From positions 1-64,000 of the forward strand of contig NZ_FMHW01000003.1 of assembly GCF_900090325.1 (NCBI RefSeq): DNA of 64,000 nucleotides, in the 5' to 3' direction. Made by a program: the position numbers and the translations under genes. This document shows, piece after piece, positions 8,678-17,300 of the stretch. The notes under the pieces were generated by a model. The model made no database searches, was not told where the DNA came from, and worked only from the letters and a program-made list of their open reading frames with translations. Position 1 is the first letter of the stretch, and every line of letters begins with the position of its first letter. The stretch comes from Micromonospora pallida (GTDB taxonomy: Bacteria; Actinomycetota; Actinomycetes; Mycobacteriales; Micromonosporaceae).

Positions 8678-8851
8678 GTGGAGGATCCGATAGAACACCT
8701 CGTGCAGGCGTTGGCGAAAGGCCCAGGTCAGGTCCAGTTTCAGCGCCAGTTGATGCCGTTCTGTGATCCGGTGGCGGATGGGATTCCCGCGTGCTATGTG
8801 TCACTCGCTGTGGTCGGCGCGAGTGCTCATTGGGCACCTGTTGATCACTGA
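8678..8851 (+). CDS. possible 57-residue ORF in the gap upstream of 8662
   Basis: GTG 8678 to TGA 8849-8851 encodes MEDPIEHLVQALAKGPG... without a visible RBS. Its third codon positions are unusually poor in G/C (ATA, GAA, AAA, TTT, CAT), unlike its neighbours. It could be a foreign small gene, a remnant, or chance. It starts 15 bp from the divergent gene. Nothing else coding is seen in 8663-8922. Confidence 0.25.
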   Translation: MEDPIEHLVQALAKGPGQVQFQRQLMPFCDPVADGIPACYVSLAVVGASAHWAPVDH

Positions 8852-8922
8852 ATGTTGATCACGCCGGCACGGTGTGAAGTGGAACGCCGCTCGTTACTGT
8901 GTGTCGGATTTCGTTCATGCCG

Positions 8923-9201
8923 TCACGTTTCACGTTCGGCGCGTTCCTCTACGAACACACCCCGGCCCGGCACGCCGTATGTGAGATTGCGCTGCCTGAG
9001 TACGATGTGGACCTTGTCGATCGTGCCCACCGAGACGGAGTAGAGCACGGCCAGTTGGCGGGTGCTCGGCAGTTCGGTGTGAGGCGGGTACTCGCCGGAC
9101 TCGATGCGGGCGGCCAGGTCGTCCGCGATCTGAACGAAGGTCATCCGGCGGGGCATGAGGTCGGCTGTCTCCTGGGCATTGGGCGCCAGGAATTGCATCA
9201 T
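8923..9201 (-). CDS. GntR-family winged-helix regulator (DNA-binding domain only)
   Basis: 92 residues from ATG 9201. FVQIADDLAARIESGEYPPH, LPSTRQLAVLYSVSVGTIDK and YGVPGRGVFV are the complete GntR winged helix-turn-helix with the wing (PGRGVFV). There is no room for an effector domain. Short GntR proteins of this type are common on actinobacterial integrative plasmids and prophages, where they regulate transfer or accessory genes; here the target is unknown. The divergent gap to 9305 holds an inverted repeat that could be its operator. Confidence 0.8.
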   Translation of the reverse strand: MMQFLAPNAQETADLMPRRMTFVQIADDLAARIESGEYPPHTELPSTRQLAVLYSVSVGTIDKVHIVLRQRNLTYGVPGRGVFVEERAERET

Positions 9202-9232
9202 CTGGACAACCGGGCAGCAATGCGTGCGACCA

Positions 9233-9257
9233 CCTACCTATGGAGGTTGGGTAGGCT
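9233..9257 (+). promoter_or_regulatory. candidate operator/promoter in the GntR divergent gap
   Basis: CCTACC (9233-9238) and GGTAGG (9250-9255) are an inverted repeat overlapping a TAGGCT -10-like box (9252-9257) for the rightward genes. Its position fits autoregulation by the GntR protein, but no convincing -35 is seen. Confidence 0.35.
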
Positions 9258-9304
9258 GCGGACAGTAATCGTCTGATGATCTTGCGTTAGATGAGGTGAT
9301 CCGC

Positions 9305-9472
9305 GTGGTGCCTGACTATCGGTACGCCAGCCCGGGACCAGTGCCGGACGGCGACACCGTCCCCCAGCCGCCCCGGCCGGTCCAGTCGCCGGTGACCCGC
9401 CGGCAGTACGCCTCCGGGCTGGCCTGCGCGTTGATCGTCCTCGTCCTGGTCGTCGTCGGGATCGCCTGGTGA
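9305..9472 (+). CDS. small single-pass membrane protein
   Basis: 55 residues from GTG 9305 with RBS GAGGTGA. A proline-rich N-terminus (PDGDTVPQPPRPVQSP) is followed by one hydrophobic helix (GLACALIVLVLVVVGIAW) at the very C-terminus. Its stop overlaps the next gene's GTG (GTGA), so the two are translationally coupled. Function unknown. Confidence 0.6.
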   Translation: MVPDYRYASPGPVPDGDTVPQPPRPVQSPVTRRQYASGLACALIVLVLVVVGIAW

Positions 9473-9732
9473 GCGCGCTGGTGGAACGGCTGCTGTCACC
9501 ACCGGTCAACCCGGGAGGACGGCACCAGCCGGCCCGACCGTCGTGGGACTGCCAGGTGTGCGCCGGACCGTGGCCGTGCCCGGCGGGACGCACCGAGCTG
9601 CACGGCACGTTCGCCGGGGACAAGGTGGGGTTGTCGATGCACATGGGCGTTGTACTGCACCTAGCCGTGCACGAGATCTCGCCGGACGTCGACGGCCAGT
9701 TGTTCGGCAGGTTCGTGACATGGACGCGTTGA
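9469..9732 (+). CDS. hypothetical protein with WDCQVCAGPWPC motif
   Basis: 87 residues; GTG overlaps the preceding stop by 4 bp. W-x-C-x-x-C-x-x-PWPC followed by a helical C-terminus is a motif of small proteins common on actinobacterial mobile elements, where (from memory) they are often loosely annotated as flavin reductase. A redox or metal-binding role is possible but not shown. Confidence 0.55.
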   Translation: MSALVERLLSPPVNPGGRHQPARPSWDCQVCAGPWPCPAGRTELHGTFAGDKVGLSMHMGVVLHLAVHEISPDVDGQLFGRFVTWTR

Positions 9733-9871
9733 CCCTCGGAGCGGGCGTGTGCCGCTCGGAGCCCACCACCGCCCAGCCGGTACGGTGGCCGGTGTGCGGG
9801 AGCCGGGGGCCTCCGTCGACCGTCCGCACCGGCCCTGAGCTGTACAGATACCGACCAGAGCAGGAGATCCC

Positions 9872-10393
9872 GTGCAATTGTCACAGGCCCTGGACGTCAT
9901 CGAGGCGCTCCACCGTGCCGCCGAGCACCCAGACGTCACCGACATCACCCGGTACGGTCGGGACACCGCTCCGGGCGGCCAGTCTCCCGCCGGGGTCAGG
10001 ATCTGGTACCGGTCCGGGTCGAGCACCATGCTGTGGGGCGAGGTACCGCACCGTGAGGCCGCGCCGGTGCCGCTGCCCGGCGAGATGCCGCCGCCGAAGC
10101 TGCGTGCAGCTCGCGGGCTCATGTTCGCCCATCATCTCCTCGACTTCGCCCAGCCGGACGTCTTCAAGTCGTGGGAGCTGTGCAGCCAGCCCGGCACCGT
10201 GGTCCCCGTGGCCGCCGCTCTCCGGATCACCGCCCGCGACGGGGACGTGATCTACCTGCGCGGCACGTCGGCATGCGGGCCGGGCGGGGCGGGCGGTGAG
10301 CCAGAAGAGGATCAATACCCGGACTACCACATTCCTGAAGGAGTCCGCGAATGGCACCTCAAAGTAAATGCTCTGTCTGCGGGGCGCGCGTAG
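9872..10393 (+). CDS. hypothetical protein
   Basis: 173 residues from GTG 9872 (RBS 'caggag'). Mixed alpha/beta protein with no recognised motif: SQALDVIEALHRAAEHPDVT, WYRSGSSTMLWGEVP, WELCSQPGTVVPVAAALRIT. A TACGGT -10-like box at 9781-9786 may start the transcript. Its end overlaps a 44-codon gene. Confidence 0.5.
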   Translation: MQLSQALDVIEALHRAAEHPDVTDITRYGRDTAPGGQSPAGVRIWYRSGSSTMLWGEVPHREAAPVPLPGEMPPPKLRAARGLMFAHHLLDFAQPDVFKSWELCSQPGTVVPVAAALRITARDGDVIYLRGTSACGPGGAGGEPEEDQYPDYHIPEGVREWHLKVNALSAGRA

Positions 10394-10485
10394 GACCGCC
10401 CCCCGGCCGTCCCTGCCCACCCCACCAGCCGGAGGGCAGCCGGCGGATGTGCGAAGGATCCGGCCAGCCCACCACCTCCATGTGA
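10351..10485 (+). CDS. 44-residue cysteine-containing small protein
   Basis: ATG 10351 lies 8 bp after a strong RBS (GAAGGAG) embedded in the end of the previous gene. MAPQSKCSVCGARVGPPPG and CPPHQPEGSRRMCE give a possible CxxC zinc site. The stop at 10483-10485 is followed at once by a terminator, supporting a real end-of-operon gene. Confidence 0.5.
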   Translation: MAPQSKCSVCGARVGPPPGRPCPPHQPEGSRRMCEGSGQPTTSM

Positions 10486-10492
10486 CGAGATG

Positions 10493-10530
10493 ACCCGTCC
10501 CCAGCCAGGCAGGCCGGGGACGGGTTTCTT
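10493..10530 (+). terminator. rho-independent terminator
   Basis: Perfect 10-bp stem acccgtcccc/ggggacgggt (10493-10502, 10516-10525) followed by 'ttctt'. It closes the 9872-10485 transcript. Confidence 0.8.
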
Positions 10531-10574
10531 CCGTCTGCGTAACGCATCCGGCACCCATTGTGGACATCGAACGC

Positions 10575-10588
10575 TAGGATGCCGCAGG
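10575..10588 (+). promoter_or_regulatory. -10 box for a leaderless lipoprotein mRNA
   Basis: TAGGAT at 10575-10580 is 7 nt before the GTG at 10588, the spacing of actinobacterial leaderless promoters; no RBS precedes the GTG. Confidence 0.5.
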
Positions 10589-11007
10589 TGAGACGCCACG
10601 CTGCCGCCGCGCTGATCGCCGTCGCTGTACTCGCCGCCGCCGGCTGCGGCAGCGACGACCAGGACCCGCTCGCCGACCCGTCACCCACCACCGCCATCGT
10701 TGACCAGACGCCCGTCGACCCGGTGCCCACCACCGAGCCGCCGCTGGCCGGACCGGATGCCGCTCTGCGCGATCGGATCTACGAGGTCGGCACTGAGATT
10801 CAGGCCGGTGTCTACTCGACCACCGTGCCCGCTGACCACGGGCACCCGTGCTACTGGGCGAGGCTGCGCAGCTTCGGCGAACCAGACTCCATCATCGCCG
10901 AGGGCAACCCGACGCCGGGCGAGACGGCCCGGGTGACGGTGAAGTCCACCGACCGCGGCTTCAAGGTGTCGAACGGCTGCGAGTGGACCCGCAGCGACCC
11001 GGCGTGA
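10588..11007 (+). CDS. prophage-encoded lipoprotein
   Basis: 139 residues from GTG 10588 (ATG 10579 also in frame). MRRHAAAALIAVAVLAAAGC is a signal peptide with lipobox LAAAGC, so the protein should be lipid-anchored outside the membrane. A Pro/Thr/Asp linker follows, then a domain with IYEVGTEIQAGVYSTTVP, CYWARLRSFG and SNGCEW whose two cysteines may pair; similar domains occur in actinobacterial surface lipoproteins. It has its own promoter and lies outside the lytic operons, which suggests expression in the lysogen: superinfection exclusion or host-surface change is possible (inference). Confidence 0.7.
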   Translation: MRRHAAAALIAVAVLAAAGCGSDDQDPLADPSPTTAIVDQTPVDPVPTTEPPLAGPDAALRDRIYEVGTEIQAGVYSTTVPADHGHPCYWARLRSFGEPDSIIAEGNPTPGETARVTVKSTDRGFKVSNGCEWTRSDPA

Positions 11008-11432
11008 CCAGAGTTATCCACAGGCTCGGTCCACCGCTTGCCCCACCTCGGCTCGACCGGGCACGCTGACTGGGTCGACGCGGCCACTCTCCAGCCGCCG
11101 GCCACACCCGAGCGGCGGTGGGGCGGCCACGGTCAGCAGGCCACCGACGTCCGGCCCGGACAGCAAGAGGGCCGGCCGGGACACCACCTCCGAGCCCGGC
11201 CGGCCCACCCGCCGGCTCAGCATCACGGGGGGAACGCTGAGGCGGACGGGCTGGTTACCCACTATCGGCTTTCGTCGATTACGCCGCATCCGACGACCGG
11301 GCGGTGCCGTACCCCGCTCGGGGAACGGGCGGACACGACAAGACGGCCCCAACCTCCGCCAGGGAGATCGGGGCCGTCAGTCGTTTGGTCGGCGCTGCCC
11401 GGGGATCCACCGGGAGCACCGCGGCACGGAGT
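11008..11432. other. non-coding convergent gap with two hairpins
   Basis: It lies between the rightward lipoprotein gene and the end of the leftward lysis operon. Two strong stems are visible: 11169-11180/11195-11206 (12 bp, perfect) and 11342-11350/11370-11378 (9 bp, perfect). Both are plausible bidirectional terminators. No credible gene is seen. Confidence 0.6.
11342..11378. terminator. hairpin ending the leftward late operon
   Basis: gacggcccc/ggggccgtc perfect stem about 55 bp past the stop of the holin-like gene; in the leftward sense it is followed by 'ttgtcgt'. Confidence 0.55.
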
Positions 11433-11711
11433 CTACCGGCCGGGACTGACGTCGCCGGACAGGTGGCCACCCGGCGAGGGGGCGCCCAGCCGCCGACCGT
11501 ACTGGTCGCGGGGATCGGCGACTGGGGTCACCTGGCTCTGGACCAGGACGCCGCCGACCGCGCCGACGACCAGGGTCGCCAGGGCGAGCCAGGCCACGGC
11601 CTGGGCGGGGATGAGCTGGTCGAGGCCGGCGTACCCGGTGAGCGTGGTCAGGCCGGCCATGGTCGCGGCGTAGATGATCACCGGCCGTGGCCGGCGGGAC
11701 GTCGTCGACAT
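11433..11711 (-). CDS. putative holin
   Basis: 92 residues from ATG 11711. Two hydrophobic helices (about 11-30 VIIYAATMAGLTTLTGYAGL and 37-58 AVAWLALATLVVGAVGGVLV) and a polar C-terminal tail match small two-pass phage holins, which open the membrane to let endolysin through. It is the last gene of the leftward late operon, downstream of the endolysin. The assignment rests on topology and position. Confidence 0.6.
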   Translation of the reverse strand: MSTTSRRPRPVIIYAATMAGLTTLTGYAGLDQLIPAQAVAWLALATLVVGAVGGVLVQSQVTPVADPRDQYGRRLGAPSPGGHLSGDVSPGR

Positions 11712-11751
11712 GGATCCTCCGATCAGGTGGCGAAACAGGAAGCCGCCGGGG

Positions 11752-12354
11752 TTACCGGCGGCTGGTCGTTGCTGTGCAGGTGTACGTCGGTGCGTCGTCC
11801 GGGGAGTCCGGGTCGCGGACGCACCGGTAAGTGATGCCGGTCGGTGCGGTCCACGTCCAGCTGGCCGGCGGCTCTCCGTCGGCGCCGTCCTGGCCGTCTT
11901 CGCCGGCGGGCCCGGCCGGTCCGGCGGGGCCCGCTGGTCCGGGTGGTCCGGCCGGGCCTGGCTGTCCGGCGGGTCCGGTGCCGCCGGCGGGCCCGGGTGG
12001 GCCGGACGGTCCGGGCCGGCCGGGCGAGCCGGTAGGCCCGGGTGATCCGGCGGGCCCAGCAGGTCCGGGGCTGCCGGTCCGGCCGTCGCGGCCCGGGTCG
12101 CCAGGTGGCCCGGACGGTCCGGGCGGACCCGGCCGGGGATCCCGAAGGATTTCGTCGGGCGGCGGGGCGACCGGGTCCAGGCCGGCGTCTTCGGCCTGGC
12201 GGCGCTGCTCGTCGAGCGCGCCGGCGAGCGCGGCGACCTGGACGCGGGACAACTGCACTTCGTGGGTGACCCAGCCGATCGTGCCGGCCGCCACGACGAC
12301 CGCCGCGGTGGTGGCCACGGCGGCCGGCGACGGCACCCACCGGCGGCCGGTCAC
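11752..12354 (-). CDS. membrane-anchored collagen-like protein in the lysis module
   Basis: 200 residues from GTG 12354 overlapping the upstream stop (GTGA). One N-terminal transmembrane helix (about 11-31, [20 protein letters not shown]), a short helix with [16 protein letters not shown], then 29 uninterrupted Gly-X-Y triplets (about residues 76-162) rich in GPA/GPP, and a C-terminal domain with two cysteines (YRCV, YTCT). Collagen-like triplets form trimers in phage tail fibres, but a membrane-anchored one among lysis genes is unusual. It might be a spanin-like or trimeric anchor, or a virion fibre trailing the tail module. Confidence 0.75.
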   Translation of the reverse strand: MTGRRWVPSPAAVATTAAVVVAAGTIGWVTHEVQLSRVQVAALAGALDEQRRQAEDAGLDPVAPPPDEILRDPRPGPPGPSGPPGDPGRDGRTGSPGPAGPAGSPGPTGSPGRPGPSGPPGPAGGTGPAGQPGPAGPPGPAGPAGPAGPAGEDGQDGADGEPPASWTWTAPTGITYRCVRDPDSPDDAPTYTCTATTSRR

Positions 12355-12725
12355 GTCGGGCTCCGGAAGGCCAGCAGGATCTGGACGATGAGGGCGAGCA
12401 CCGGCAGCCCGACCATAGCGACCATGAATCGCCGGTCGGCGGTCCTCTTGTCGTCGGCGGCCTTCCTCTCCGTCGTCCGCTTCTCGTCGTCGGACTTCCT
12501 GTCCGCCGCTCGTTTCTCCTCGGCTGCGTCGATGGCCGTACGGAGCCCGGCCAGCTCACGTTCCATCACCAACATGCGCGTCTCCTGGCCTTTCTGCTCG
12601 GCCTGGTACACCTCGCGCAGCACGTAGCTGTCCAGGCGGCGGTGGATCGCTGTCAGGTCGTCGTGAACGTCCCTGCGCATCGAGTCCAGCCGTCTGGCCA
12701 GCTCCGCATTGGTGATTTCGTCCAC
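12351..12725 (-). CDS. coiled-coil protein with C-terminal transmembrane helix
   Basis: 124 residues. A charged coiled coil ([19 protein letters not shown] to KRTADRR) ends in one hydrophobic helix ([20 protein letters not shown]) and a short tail. The layout resembles XhlA-type and other lysis-cassette accessory proteins next to endolysins. Membrane association is clear; the exact role is inferred from position between endolysin and holin-like gene. Confidence 0.6.
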   Translation of the reverse strand: MDEITNAELARRLDSMRRDVHDDLTAIHRRLDSYVLREVYQAEQKGQETRMLVMERELAGLRTAIDAAEEKRAADRKSDDEKRTTERKAADDKRTADRRFMVAMVGLPVLALIVQILLAFRSPT

Positions 12726-12752
12726 CGGGACGCTCCCTTGCTACTGGTGTGG

Positions 12753-13649
12753 TCAGTCCGTCTCGGCGGTGACCACGGTGGGTCGCTTGTCGGCGGAGAG
12801 CCGCGCGGCCAGGACGTCGACGACCTGCCCGGCCAGGGTGTCGGGGATCGCCGCGGCGATCGCCTCCGGCGTGAGCACGGCCAGCAGCGCCGGGGCCAGG
12901 TCGGCGGCCAGCTGCCGCTCGTCGACCAGGTCCGCGCCGACCCGCGCGGCCGTCGCCCGGCCGGTCAGCACGATCTCGTTCAGTACGCCGAGGGTGCTCA
13001 CGCCCTTGGGGATGCCACCGCCGACGTACTGCCAGGGCAGGGCGCGCATCTCCCGCGCGACGGCCGGGTCCTTCAGGATGGCCAGGAACTGCTTCGCATC
13101 CATGTCGTCGTCCTCTCCGAGCGCGACCGCGACGATGCGCTCCATCAGTTGCTTGTCCCGGCACTTCCGCCGGTCCAGGGTCAGGTGCCAGTGGTCCAGA
13201 TGGCTGTCGTCGCTGCTGAACGTCGACCCGTCGGCCCGTACGCCGACGACGGTGCGGCCGTCCAGGGTGCCGATCACCTCGCGCACGCCGGCCAGCCGGC
13301 CGGACACGAGCGCGTCGACCAGGCGGCCGGTCTGCTCGACCATCAGCCGGCGGTTGCGATCGCTGCCCCACTCGCCGGGTACGAAGTCGATCCCGGCCAG
13401 GTGCCGCTCCTGCTCGGCGGTCAACCCGGACTGCACCGTGTACGAGCGGTTCGTGCAGTACTTCGACCACTTGATCCATTCCTGCGAGCGGTGTGCCCCG
13501 CCTAGGTGCCGGTTGTCGCCTTTCGTGCCGCACGCGGACCGGGGCCGGCCGGTGCGCCGACACAGCTCGTCGCCGAGCCAGTCCACCTCCGGTGTGGTGA
13601 TCTCCCGGCCCCAGTACGGCTCGGCCTGCAACTGCGCGTAGGTCGGCAT
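12753..13649 (-). CDS. endolysin, M15-like zinc peptidase
   Basis: 298 residues from ATG 13649 with RBS GAGGAG. Residues 40-160 carry a DD/LD-carboxypeptidase-like metal site: GGAH53RSQEW, GID88F and LDH153WH155LTL, consistent with H-D-H zinc ligands of M15-family peptidoglycan peptidases. The C-terminal half (from about 170) is helical (MDAKQFLAILKDPAVAREMR) and may bind cell wall or oligomerise. It should cut peptide stems of peptidoglycan during lysis, with the membrane proteins at 12351-11433 completing the cassette. Confidence 0.7.
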   Translation of the reverse strand: MPTYAQLQAEPYWGREITTPEVDWLGDELCRRTGRPRSACGTKGDNRHLGGAHRSQEWIKWSKYCTNRSYTVQSGLTAEQERHLAGIDFVPGEWGSDRNRRLMVEQTGRLVDALVSGRLAGVREVIGTLDGRTVVGVRADGSTFSSDDSHLDHWHLTLDRRKCRDKQLMERIVAVALGEDDDMDAKQFLAILKDPAVAREMRALPWQYVGGGIPKGVSTLGVLNEIVLTGRATAARVGADLVDERQLAADLAPALLAVLTPEAIAAAIPDTLAGQVVDVLAARLSADKRPTVVTAETD

Positions 13650-13657
13650 GGCTCTCC

Positions 13658-13891
13658 TCAGGCTTCCGGCACGACGTAGAACTGTTGGGCGAGTTGCTCC
13701 GGCGAGTACGGCCAGCCGTCGACGATCACCCACTCCGCGGTGATGGCGAGGGGACCGCCGCCGATCAGGGACAGCACCGTGAGCACCCCGTCGGCCTCGG
13801 ACACGAGCTCGTAGCCACCCAGAGCGTTCAGCACCTCGGCGGCGTTGGTGCCGTCGTATCGGAGCGCCGGGTGCTTCCGCGTGACGTGCAT
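13658..13891 (-). CDS. small hypothetical protein of the tail/lysis junction
   Basis: 77 residues from ATG 13891. Compact beta-rich sequence (VLNALGGYELVSEADGVLTV, LAITAEWVIVDGWPYS) with no known motif. It lies 8 bp before the endolysin start, so is cotranscribed. Confidence 0.55.
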   Translation of the reverse strand: MHVTRKHPALRYDGTNAAEVLNALGGYELVSEADGVLTVLSLIGGGPLAITAEWVIVDGWPYSPEQLAQQFYVVPEA

Positions 13892-13901
13892 TGGTCGCCT
13901 C

Positions 13902-14375
13902 CTATGCGACGTAGTAGATGCCGGACATGCCGAAGCTGTGCCCGTTGGCGAACGCGATCGGCGCGGTGTTGTTCCAGGCGCTCAACTGCTCCGTGGTGGC
14001 GTTGTCCCGGTACATCGAGACGAACGACTGTGCCGCAGTCGCCGCGTTGGCCCACCCGACCAGCCGATACAGCGCCCCACCCATCAGGCAGGTCGCTTGC
14101 AGGAGCGGGTCCGGGCCCCCAGCGACCGCCGGCACCGGCAGCGCGAACCGGTACTGGCCGGAGCCGTAGGTCGTGGTCGACCCGGGGCGCAGCACGATGC
14201 GGACCTGCACCGTCTCGGCGTCGAGGTACCGGTGCCGGCCGATCAGCGTCCCGTTGCTCAGCACCGGGTTGGTCGTCTGGGCGGTCCAGGTCGGCGTGTA
14301 CGGCGTCCAGGCCGGCAAGTTGAGTCGGGCCGGGGTGAGCCTCATGCCGGAGGCGATCGGGATCGGTGCGGTCAT
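13902..14375 (-). CDS. minor tail / appendage protein
   Basis: 157 residues from ATG 14375. The opening WTPYTPTWTAQTTNPVLSNG with later LMGGALYRLVGWANAATAAQ is of the type seen at the receptor-side end of actinophage tail operons (WxxYTPxWT pattern). It probably decorates the tail tip; receptor binding is inferred. Confidence 0.55.
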   Translation of the reverse strand: MTAPIPIASGMRLTPARLNLPAWTPYTPTWTAQTTNPVLSNGTLIGRHRYLDAETVQVRIVLRPGSTTTYGSGQYRFALPVPAVAGGPDPLLQATCLMGGALYRLVGWANAATAAQSFVSMYRDNATTEQLSAWNNTAPIAFANGHSFGMSGIYYVA

Positions 14376-14388
14376 CGGTCAGTGCTCC

Positions 14389-17300
14389 TCACGGGGCTGC
14401 CACGGCGGGGGTCCATACGTCCACCGGGGTGCCGGCCGGCCAGGCCCGGGCGACCCCGTTGACGTCTCGGGTGACGGTGTACGTCTGCGGGCTGGACAAC
14501 GTCCCGGACTCGGCGGCCAGGGTCATGGCGGTCACGTAGTAGACGACCCCGGCCGGCGTAGCGCCGTCGTGCCGGGCCCGCATCGCCGCGAACTCGGCCA
14601 GCGCCGGGGCGGTCACGATCGCCTCGAGGGGCGTCCACACGCCGGCCGGCACCGCTGTGGGGGTGGGCACCGCGGTGGTCATGTACATGCCGGCGGCGTT
14701 GCGCCAGTCCACCGCCGGGCCCAGCGTCACCGTGCCGGCGGTGACGTACGCCCACATGACGGCCCGGTACCGGGCACCGGGGGTCACGTCGGCGTATGGC
14801 GCGTTGGCGGTGGCACCGCCGGACCCGCCGCCGGCGACGGTGATCTGAAGCGACCCGTACCGGGTGCCGGGCCGGGTGACGGCGTCCGTCCAGACGACCG
14901 ACGCGGACGCCCCCGACCAGCCGTCCGCCCCGGTGAGGAACCACGGGTTGTCGTTGAGGACGATGCCCGCGGCGTCGAGGTCGACGCGCTCTCCGCCGAC
15001 CCGCACAGAGATCGGGAAGTCCTGCGCCTCCGTCGTCCATGCCGTCGTGGAAGCGATCTGCACGGTTGTCGCCGACGCGGTGATGTCGGCCGCGAGGGCG
15101 GACCCGTCAGCGGGTGCGCGGGGTGCCCCGTCGGCGGTGGCCACGGTGTACGGGCCGGCCGGTGTGGCCGTCCAGTCCAGGGTCCGGTCGTAGGCGTCGA
15201 GGCGTTCGACGGTGCCCTGGACCATGAGCGACGCGGGCCCGGGCGGCAGCCATTCCGGTAGTCCGTCGATGTCGACGACGCTGCCGGTGTCCACGGCGGC
15301 GGCCTGCCTGGCCAGGGCCGGGTCTGCTGTCCAGGCGCTGGCGGTCAGGTCGACGCGGACGGTCGGGTAACGGGCCTCGTCCCACGTGCCGACGTGCAGC
15401 CGCCACCAAGCGGCGCTGGGCAGATGTTCGTCCGTGCCGACGTTGACGGTCAGGCTGGTGTCGTAGGTGCCAACCCCGGCCGGCGGGGTTTGGATGGACA
15501 GCGGCCCGGCCTCCAGCACCGCCCGCGCGGTCCCGCCGTCGGGCCGGCTCGCGGTGACGTCGTTGCGGACCTGGTCGTCGTCGTCGACCGGGTCGAACGG
15601 CGGCGCGAGGTGCCCGTAGTCCACCGCCAGGGGTTGCTGGTTGCACAGCGACCCGAGCGTCCGGTAAATCAGGGTGATCTGCTCGCGGGCCTCGCCGAGG
15701 ACACCTCCGTCGGCGTCCTCGCACTCCCGTAGGAGGTCCAGAATGGTGACGGCCCGCTGCGGGCCCATCGCCGCCGACGGGTCCGGGCCGCGGGTGACGG
15801 CCACGGGGATGCCCTGCTCAGCGCAGAGCCGCGCGATCCGGTCGGCGGCCGTCTCGCCGGCGTGCGCACGCATCGCCTCCACGTGTCCGCTGATCGGGGC
15901 GGACGGCTGCCACACCGCGAGGTGCCCCATCTGGGGCATGCCCTCGATGTTCCCCGCGCTCTCGGCGGTCCACTCCTTGACGTTGGGGATGACGCCGGTG
16001 ACCCAGCCGGGCGGATGCACCAGGTTCGGCGCGGAGAGCGTCTCGATCGAGCCGTACTCCCACCCGTCGATGTAGAGGCGGGCGTCGAGCAGGCCGGCCA
16101 CCGTCTTGGCCTCGATCTCGATGAAGTGCGGCAATCCATCGAACAAATTGATGTCGGCCGACGGGATCCGGTACCCGTTGATGATCGTCACCGGATCGGC
16201 GGCGAACACGTACAGCTGGGTCGCCGTGGCCGACAGATTCCACTGCGTGTACTGGCCATCGCTGGTCGTCCAGCCGAAGAAGGAAGTACCGCTGGCGCCC
16301 CGGTCGCGCGGAAACACGGCGACGAGCGCCACCCGCCACGACTGCGTACCCGCTGCGGGCACCGGCGGCCGGCCGACCAGCACGCCACCTTCCGACCAGT
16401 CCGGCACCGGGGCGGACCCGGGGATGTCCTCGCCGGTGGCGAACCGGGGCAGCCCGGCGGCCGGGGCGGGCTGGCCACCGGTGCCCGGGACCTGGAACCT
16501 GCTGTATCCGAACACGGTCATGTTCGGCACGCCGGCGACGGCCGACCGGGCCGACGACGACCCGGCCGGGTCTTCGAGGGGCCAGTACGCCGTCGGGTTG
16601 GTGCGCGGCAGGCGCCGGTACAGCGCCGAGTCGAGGGGTTTGGCGCCCTGGCCGAGGCGGCGCAGGATCCCGGCGGCCTGGATCGGGGTCCACACGTCGG
16701 TGCCGGAGATGTCCCAGCGGGCCGGCCACGACGACACCTCCATGCACGCTCGCCGGTCGATGACCTCCAGGTCGTCGTAGCGGAACTCCACGGGGAGGGT
16801 GTTGGTGTTGCCGCCGGCGACGCCGGAGCGGATCCCGACGTACCCGGGGGCGGTCAGGCGGGTGTCCACGGCGGTGGCCTGCCAGCCGGCCGGCTCGCCG
16901 CCGGCGGCCGGGTCCCACACCTTGACCGCCAGCCGGTCGGCGACGCAGGACGCGCGCACCTTCAGTGGCTGCCCGGCGAAGAGCAGCCCCGGCACCGGCG
17001 TTGGGGCGACGATGGTGCCGCCGGTGGAGTGGTGGATCGACACGCTGACGACCTCGGCCGCCGACACCTCCATCCGGCACAGGTAGTACGTGGACAGGTC
17101 CTGGACCCGGAACATGATGTTCGCCGGCTCGACCGCCCCGCCGACGACGTTGGAGATGAACATGTCGACGGTCACCACGACCTCGGCGTCCACGATGGTC
17201 ATGTCGGTGTAGTAGCTGGCGCGGAACGATGCCGTGGCCGGCACGTACGCGCGGGCCATCCCGCCGGACACGGACGCGTCGGTCGGGGCGACGGTGCCGC

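Noticed and set aside
9286..9293. Extra repressor operator before the 55-residue gene
   Set aside because: Only a half site (CGTTAGA) is present, without a matching left arm; too short to call.
9792..9838. Leaderless 14-codon leader peptide before 9872
   Set aside because: A TACGGT box precedes a GTG, but the frame is very short, lacks attenuator structure and has no supporting -35.
11870..12130. CRISPR-like or tandem-repeat array
   Set aside because: The periodicity is 9-nt Gly-X-Y coding repeats of the collagen-like gene, not spaced repeats. No CRISPR array was found anywhere.
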